This document shows, piece after piece, positions 4,743 through 8,945 of a stretch of DNA of 8,945 nt. A program made the translations under genes and the position numbers. The number at the start of each line of letters is the position of its first letter. Position 1 is the first letter of the stretch. Source of the stretch: Dehalococcoidia bacterium (lineage in GTDB: Bacteria > Chloroflexota > Dehalococcoidia > GIF9 > AB-539-J10); contig JALNYR010000107.1 of the NCBI GenBank assembly GCA_023229725.1, forward strand, positions 1 to 8,945. Direction: 5' to 3'. The notes below the pieces were generated by a model, which worked only from the letters and a program-made list of their open reading frames with translations, made no database searches and was not told where the DNA came from.

Positions 4743-5492
4743 ATGGAGGAAAATCGGGACGCGGGGCAACATATTCACGTCGGCTGCAGCGGCTGGCAGT
4801 ACCCGGCCTGGCGGGGGCGGTTCTACCCGGTCGGCCTCCCCACTTCACGCTGGCTCGACTTCTACTGCGGGCACTTCAACACGGTGGAACTCAACAGCAC
4901 GTTCTACCGTCTGCCATCGGAATCGGTGGCCGCGGAGTGGGCGCGAGAGACACCCCCGGGCTTCATCTTCGCCGTCAAGGGAAGCCGGTACGTCACCCAC
5001 GTCCGGCGACTGAACGACGTTGCCGGCCCCGTCGATGAGTTCGTCACGCGAGTCTCGCCGCTGGGACCCAAGCTGGGTCCGGTGTTGTGGCAACTACCCC
5101 CGACCCTGGCGCGCGACGATGAGCGACTGAGCGCGTTTCTCGACGTCCTGCCGCGCAGCATCAGGCACGTCATCGAGTTCCGTCACGAGTCATGGTGGCA
5201 CGACGACGTATACGCGCGGCTGCGCGCGCACGACGTGGCCCTCTGTCTCATCGACTGGCCGGGGCATCGCTCGCCGGTGGTCGCGACCACCGACTTCATC
5301 TATCTGCGTTTCCACGGTTCCGAGAGTCTCTACGGAGGACTGTACGGCGATGATGCCCTCTCGTGGTGGGTGCAGGCCGCGAGAACGATTGCCACGCGGG
5401 AGCAGACCGTGTACGCGTACTTCAACAACGACGCGAACGCCTGCGCCGTGAGGAACGCGCTCACCTTCCGCGGTCTGACAGCGCGTCCCTGA
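4743..5492 (+). CDS. DUF72 (YecE-like) family protein
   Basis: A widespread family with a TIM-barrel-like fold and no established biochemical role. The 249-aa product has the family landmarks in order: HVGCSGWQYPAW near the N-terminus, FNTVELNSTFYRLPS, FIFAVKGSRYVTH, LGPVLWQLPP, HVIEFRHESWW, DFIYLRFHG and YAYFNNDANACAVRNA near the end. The length is normal for the family and the gene looks intact. ATG 4743 is preceded by the purine-rich gagaggga at about 12-nt spacing. A GTG at 4731 would add four residues but overlaps the 5S promoter -35 and sits directly against the purine run. The gene is divergent from 5S rRNA, and its last 32 nt overlap the 3' end of uvrC on the other strand. Cytosolic, with no signal peptide or membrane segment. 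Confidence 0.88.
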   Translation: MEENRDAGQHIHVGCSGWQYPAWRGRFYPVGLPTSRWLDFYCGHFNTVELNSTFYRLPSESVAAEWARETPPGFIFAVKGSRYVTHVRRLNDVAGPVDEFVTRVSPLGPKLGPVLWQLPPTLARDDERLSAFLDVLPRSIRHVIEFRHESWWHDDVYARLRAHDVALCLIDWPGHRSPVVATTDFIYLRFHGSESLYGGLYGDDALSWWVQAARTIATREQTVYAYFNNDANACAVRNALTFRGLTARP

Positions 5493-7311
5493 TCTGCTCC
5501 GCCAGCGCCCGGGAGAGTCCTCCTCGCAGCGCGAGTTCCTCCACGCCGGCGGTGCGCATGGCTTCCACGGAGCCGAAGGCGACGAGGAGCGAGCGTTTCC
5601 TGCGCGGCCCGATGCCGGGGATGCTGTCCAGCATCGACGCCGCCGCTGAGGAATCGCGCAGGTTCCGGTGGTAGGCAACCGCAAACCGATGCGCCTCGTC
5701 ACGCACCGCCTGAAGCAGCAGCAGTCCGGGAGAACCGTCCGGAAGCTCGACGGGCGCGGCCCGCTTCTCGCTGAACACCAGTTCGTGCTCTTTCGCCAGG
5801 CTCGCCACTCGCACATCGGCCGCGCCGGCCCCATCGCGCACCGCCACGGCCACGCCGAGCTGTCCGCGACCGCCGTCGACCAGCACGAGGTCGGGGGACG
5901 ACCCCCAGGTGCGCCCCGGGCGCGCGGCTCCCGGCGCCGTCCCTTCCCTGCGCGCGAAGCGCCGCTCCAGCACCTCCCGCATCATCGAGTAGTCGTCCTG
6001 CCCCGAAACGGTCCGTATCCTGAAGCGGCGATAGTCGGAGGGTTTCGGCACGCCTCGTTCAAACACAACCATGCTCCCCACCGCCTGCGCCCCCTGGATG
6101 GTTGAGATGTCGAAGCCCTCTATCCGCTGCGGCATGGCCGGCAGGCCGAGCACATCCTTCAATTGTCTGAGACCTTCGTCTCTCAAGGGAGACTCGCCGC
6201 CAGTCGCGCCCTTCGCCACGAGTTCGCGGGCAACGTTATCGGCGACCGTCTGCACGAGCCGCAGCCGCACTCCCTGGCGAGGCACAACGATGCGCACCGG
6301 CGCGCCCCGCAGCTCGGAAAGCCAGCCGCGAATCAGCCCAGCGTCCGCAATCGGGTGCTGCAGCAGCACCAGCGGAGGCACGCTCGGAACCGCCCCGTAG
6401 TACTGCAGGACGAAGCTCCGCAGCACCTCGGGCAGAGGGAGGTCGCCTGCTCCCTCGACGGGGAAGTCCTCCCTGCCCAGGCCCCTGCCGTCGCGGACGG
6501 AAAAGACCTCGACGAGGGCATGCCCGGCATTCTGGGCCACGGCCAGGATATCCTGGTCGCCCCTGAGGGCGGTCACACCTTCGTGGCGCCTCGTTACAAG
6601 GTCAACCGCCTGCACCCTGTCGCGCAGCATCGCCGCGCGCTCGAAGTCGAGGTTCCCCGCCGCCGCCTTCATCTCCGTGACCAGAGACTCGAGCACCTCG
6701 CGGCGCCGCCCCTTGAGGAAGAGGACGATGCGGTCGATGGTTGTCCGGTACTCCTCCTCGGAGACGGCGCCGACGCACGGACCGGGACAGAGGCCGATGT
6801 CCTTGTTGAGGCACGGCCGCGCCCGGTGCACGTCCAGCGGACCGGAACAGACCCTGAAGCGAAACACCTTCCGTATCAGTCTGAGCGTCTGGCGCATCGA
6901 GCGCGCGCTCGCGAACGGGCCGAAGTAGAGCGAATCGTCGTTCAGCCGGCGGCGGGTCACCGTGACCGTGGGCCACGTGCTGCCGACGTCGATCTTGAGG
7001 TACGGAAAGCTCTTGTCGTCCTTCAACCGGGCGTTGTACTGCGGCCGGTATCGCTTGACGAGGTCCGCTTCGAGCACAAGCGCCTGCTGTTCGGTGCCGG
7101 TCAACATGAACTCCAGGTCGGTCACGACCTCCACCAGGCGGACGACTTTCGTACTGAGCCCTGACTTCGAACCGAAGTAGCTCTTCACGCGGTTCCGCAG
7201 GTTCGATGCCTTCCCAACGTAGATGACCTCCCCCGCGGCGTCGTGGAATAGATACACTCCCGGCGCGCGGGGCAGCAGGTCCAGCTTCCTGGCGGCAGCT
7301 TCAGCAAGCAC
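5461..7311 (-). CDS. uvrC: Excinuclease ABC subunit C
   Basis: Nuclease of nucleotide excision repair that cuts on both sides of a lesion marked by UvrA/UvrB. The 616-aa product is full length (residue numbers from GTG 7311). It has a GIY-YIG-type domain (APGVYLF and VIYVGKASNLRNRVKSYFG, residues 16-47), and four cysteines at 155, 167, 175 and 179 (CSGPL, RPCLNKDIGLCPGPC) matching the UvrC iron-sulfur ligands. A UVR helix pair (NLDFERAAMLRDRVQAV) contacts UvrB. The RNase H-like domain shows EGFDISTIQG and LVLVDGGRGQLG, and a C-terminal HhH pair shows SIPGIGPRRKRSLLVAFGS. The frame extends to a GTG at 7341, but codons 6-7 of that version (TAC AAT) are the promoter -10, so GTG 7311 is the likely start. 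It converges on the DUF72 gene with a 32-nt overlap. Confidence 0.95.
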   Translation of the reverse strand: MLAEAAARKLDLLPRAPGVYLFHDAAGEVIYVGKASNLRNRVKSYFGSKSGLSTKVVRLVEVVTDLEFMLTGTEQQALVLEADLVKRYRPQYNARLKDDKSFPYLKIDVGSTWPTVTVTRRRLNDDSLYFGPFASARSMRQTLRLIRKVFRFRVCSGPLDVHRARPCLNKDIGLCPGPCVGAVSEEEYRTTIDRIVLFLKGRRREVLESLVTEMKAAAGNLDFERAAMLRDRVQAVDLVTRRHEGVTALRGDQDILAVAQNAGHALVEVFSVRDGRGLGREDFPVEGAGDLPLPEVLRSFVLQYYGAVPSVPPLVLLQHPIADAGLIRGWLSELRGAPVRIVVPRQGVRLRLVQTVADNVARELVAKGATGGESPLRDEGLRQLKDVLGLPAMPQRIEGFDISTIQGAQAVGSMVVFERGVPKPSDYRRFRIRTVSGQDDYSMMREVLERRFARREGTAPGAARPGRTWGSSPDLVLVDGGRGQLGVAVAVRDGAGAADVRVASLAKEHELVFSEKRAAPVELPDGSPGLLLLQAVRDEAHRFAVAYHRNLRDSSAAASMLDSIPGIGPRRKRSLLVAFGSVEAMRTAGVEELALRGGLSRALAEQIRDALSDRGR

Positions 7312-7320
7312 GTTGCAGGG

Positions 7321-7349
7321 ATTGTAGCAGCGGCATTCCACAGCGGCAA
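7321..7349 (-). promoter_or_regulatory. Sigma-70 promoter of uvrC, near-leaderless
   Basis: On the minus strand there is a -35 TTGCCG (7349-7344), a 17-nt spacer, and a -10 TACAAT (7326-7321) extended by TGC. The predicted start is at about 7314-7313, 2-3 nt before the GTG at 7311. No Shine-Dalgarno precedes that GTG. No SOS (LexA) box was seen. Confidence 0.65.
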
Positions 7350-7363
7350 AAGGGCATGTGCTG

Positions 7364-7372
7364 TGTTACAAT
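7364..7372 (+). promoter_or_regulatory. Extended -10 promoter of xerC, near-leaderless
   Basis: TGT-TACAAT (7364-7372) predicts a transcription start near 7379, 3 nt before the ATG at 7382. A -35 is not evident at 17 nt on this strand; the hexamer there is the uvrC -35 read in reverse. The two divergent promoters lie back to back. Confidence 0.55.
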
Positions 7373-7381
7373 GAAAACCCC

Positions 7382-8236
7382 ATGAAGCAGGATATCGCTG
7401 CTTTTCTCGACCACCTCGTCAGAGTGAGGGGTTCTTCCCAGAACACGATTGCCGCCTATAGAAACGACCTCAGTCAGCTCTCCGATTTCCTGTCGGCCGA
7501 GAAGGAAAAGGGCATCCTCGCGACCCAGGAGGCCCTGCTGCTCGCGTATCTGGTTCACCTCAAGGGAAAGGGCTACTCACCCGCGACATCCGCCCGCAAG
7601 GTTGCGTCGGCTCGCTCGTTCTTCAAGTTCCTCGTCGAGAGCGGCCGGTTGAAAGAGAATCCCGTCCGCAACCTGGCAAGCCCGCAGGTCAACAAGAAGG
7701 CGCCGCGCGTTCTGACCCAGGCGGAGTACGTGAAGCTGGTCGACGTGCCGAAGGCGATGACGACGCCTGAGTCGCGTCGTGACGTAGTCATGCTCGAGTT
7801 GCTCTATGCGACCGGGCTGAGAGCCACCGAGATTGTCTCGCTGCAGTTGAGCGACCTTGACCTCGACCACACATCGCTCTGGTGCCGCCACGGCGACTCC
7901 AGGCGCCAACTGCATCTCACGACGGAAGTGACGGACCTGGTCCGGGAGTACGTTACGAACGGGCGTCTTGATCTCCTCTACGATGCCGGCGAGACGGCCG
8001 TCTTCCTCAACAGGCGAGGGCATCAGTTGACGCGCCAGGGGTTCTGGCAGATTGTGAAGAACTACGCCTCCAGGGCCGGGCTCGGCGACCGCGTCACGCC
8101 GCACACGCTGCGCCACAGCTTCGCGGTGCGGAAGGTGCAGAGCGGCACCGACCTCCATGCCCTGCAGGAAGCGCTCGGGCACGCCTACATCTCAAGCACC
8201 CGGGTCTACCGTCAACCTCTCTCCACGGTGAAGTAA
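7382..8236 (+). CDS. xerC: Tyrosine recombinase, XerC/XerD type
   Basis: Site-specific recombinase. Xer proteins resolve chromosome dimers at dif with FtsK. The 284-aa product has a SAM-like core-binding domain (FLDHLVRVRGSSQNTIAAYR, residues 8-27, to about 100) and a catalytic domain with Arg147 (ATGLRATEIVSL), His241 and Arg244 (HTLRHSFA), His267 (LGHAYISST) and nucleophile Tyr276 (TRVYRQP). Spacing is within 1-3 residues of E. coli XerD as I recall it. The beta-hairpin that normally reads GKGxKxR with the catalytic lysine is RHGDSRRQ here, so the lysine position appears to be His170. The start is ATG 7382, placed by the promoter; an upstream in-frame GTG (7358) lies before the -10. It could be a housekeeping Xer or a relative on its own target site. 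It heads a probable operon with the next two genes. Confidence 0.85.
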   Translation: MKQDIAAFLDHLVRVRGSSQNTIAAYRNDLSQLSDFLSAEKEKGILATQEALLLAYLVHLKGKGYSPATSARKVASARSFFKFLVESGRLKENPVRNLASPQVNKKAPRVLTQAEYVKLVDVPKAMTTPESRRDVVMLELLYATGLRATEIVSLQLSDLDLDHTSLWCRHGDSRRQLHLTTEVTDLVREYVTNGRLDLLYDAGETAVFLNRRGHQLTRQGFWQIVKNYASRAGLGDRVTPHTLRHSFAVRKVQSGTDLHALQEALGHAYISSTRVYRQPLSTVK

Positions 8237-8241
8237 GTCCT

Positions 8242-8502
8242 ATGTCAAAGAAACAGCATCACAAGAAGCAACTGAATCTTGCAGCTCCGGCCGGCATGGC
8301 GGCAGCGCCCGCGGCACCCGTCGCAGCGGCGCCTCGCGTTGAGCTGCAGCGTGCCCCGGTCGCCATGAAACCCAAGGTGGTCGTCACCTGGCAGGAGTTG
8401 GCGCCCAGGTACCAGCACGTCAATGACGAACTGAAGCAGATTGGTGTTCTGGCCGGTTCGTTCCTCGTTGTGCTGCTGGTGCTGTGGGCCATCCTCGGTT
8501 AG
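8242..8502 (+). CDS. Small tail-anchored membrane protein, unknown function
   Basis: The product is 86 aa and not recognised. It has a basic, His/Lys-rich start (MSKKQHHKKQ) and an Ala/Pro-rich low-complexity linker (residues 14-41). A short polar helix-prone segment follows (WQELAPRYQHVNDELKQIG, 50-68), and then one hydrophobic segment (VLAGSFLVVLLVLWAILG, 69-86) that reaches the C-terminus. This layout suggests a tail-anchored protein with its N-terminus in the cytoplasm. It begins 5 nt after the xerC stop, with no clear Shine-Dalgarno, so it is likely translated by coupling. Codon use matches the neighbours, which favours a real gene. No cysteines or catalytic motif. Confidence 0.7.
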   Translation: MSKKQHHKKQLNLAAPAGMAAAPAAPVAAAPRVELQRAPVAMKPKVVVTWQELAPRYQHVNDELKQIGVLAGSFLVVLLVLWAILG

Positions 8503-8509
8503 TCGCGGG

Positions 8510-8945
8510 GTGCACTCGGTCCACGTGGAGCTCCAGGAGTCCCGGGAACGGCTGTTCAAGCATCTCTCATGGGAGATACGCGACGCCCGCGTCGTCGACG
8601 CGATGAAGCGCGTGCCGAGGGAGCATTTCGTCCCTCAGGAACTGCGAGACGCCGCGTATGAAGACCACCCGCTGAGCATCGGCTTCGGCCAGACCATCTC
8701 GCAGCCATTCATCGTGGCGGTGATGTTGCAGGCGCTCGAGCTGAAGGAGACGGACACCGTCCTTGAGGTGGGCACCGGCAGCGGCTACGTCGCCGCCATC
8801 CTGGGCGAACTCGCGGCCAAGGTGGTCAGCGTCGAGATAGTGCCCGAACTGGCCGACTCCGCCCGCGCAACGGTGCAGGCACTCGGTTACAGCAACGTAC
8901 ACATCCACCTCGTGCCGAAGACCACGCTGGGCTGGATTCCGGACG
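8510..8945 (+). CDS. pcm: Protein-L-isoaspartate O-methyltransferase, N-terminal part (runs off the right edge)
   Basis: AdoMet-dependent methyltransferase that starts repair of isoaspartyl residues in aged proteins. The visible 145 residues contain IRDARVVDAMKRVPREHFVP, AYEDHPLSIGFGQTISQP (the family's substrate-side signature) and AdoMet motif I, VLEVGTGSGYVAAILGEL (from residue 84), then VVSVEI. The usual GDGxxGW after the next strand reads PKTTLGW here, so the GDG is not conserved. The start is uncertain: GTG 8510 (7 nt after the previous stop) or GTG 8525, neither with a convincing Shine-Dalgarno. It is the third gene of the xerC set. The C-terminal part lies outside the window. Confidence 0.88.
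   Translation, partial: MHSVHVELQESRERLFKHLSWEIRDARVVDAMKRVPREHFVPQELRDAAYEDHPLSIGFGQTISQPFIVAVMLQALELKETDTVLEVGTGSGYVAAILGELAAKVVSVEIVPELADSARATVQALGYSNVHIHLVPKTTLGWIPD

Noticed and set aside
1..8945. Archaeal origin of the window because of SepRS/SepCysS
   Set aside because: Sigma-70 promoter elements, Xer, RimI, UvrC and a bacterial-type 5S surround the operon, and no archaeal-specific genes or promoters are seen.
1..8945. tRNA genes, CRISPR arrays, insertion sequences
   Set aside because: No T-loop plus acceptor pairing, no regularly spaced repeats, and no transposase or terminal inverted repeats were found on either strand by eye.

Overview
The window is GC-rich bacterial chromosomal DNA (about 60% G+C or more by eye). 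It carries a compact core-gene region with one exceptional locus. Bacterial identity follows from sigma-70-type promoters (TTGnnn / TAnAAT), a class 1B-type dihydroorotate dehydrogenase, RimI, UvrC, a XerC/D recombinase and a bacterial 5S rRNA. A Chloroflexota (Dehalococcoidia-like) bacterium is my best guess, from gene content and general impression. It is inference, not shown by the sequence.

Layout, left to right. (1) A truncated pyrD (minus strand, N-terminal part only) is divergent from rimI (plus strand). (2) A minus-strand operon reads pncC -> sepS -> pscS. sepS and pscS encode O-phosphoseryl-tRNA(Cys) synthetase and Sep-tRNA:Cys-tRNA synthase, the complete two-enzyme indirect route to Cys-tRNA(Cys) best known from methanogenic archaea. 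The genes overlap or nearly touch, so they should be co-translated. pncC has a good Shine-Dalgarno and, just before it, a 7-codon minigene containing a Cys codon. (3) About 365 bases contain no convincing gene. (4) A solitary 5S rRNA gene on the minus strand has its own strong promoter. That promoter's -10 element overlaps a candidate plus-strand -10 for the divergent DUF72 gene. (5) DUF72 (plus) and uvrC (minus) converge and overlap at their 3' ends. (6) uvrC is divergent from a plus-strand set: xerC-like recombinase, a small tail-anchored membrane protein, and the start of a protein-L-isoaspartate methyltransferase cut by the window end.

Two themes stand out. First, RNA-dependent cysteine biosynthesis occurs as an intact operon in a bacterial setting. 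SepRS charges tRNA(Cys) with phosphoserine and SepCysS converts it to cysteine on the tRNA, and key residues of both enzymes are visible. Second, four gene starts (pyrD, rimI, uvrC, xerC) share one promoter design: an extended -10 element (TGn + TACAAT/GATAAT) ending only 8-9 nt before the start codon. This predicts leaderless or nearly leaderless mRNAs and revises several start codons. pncC, inside its leader, uses a Shine-Dalgarno instead.
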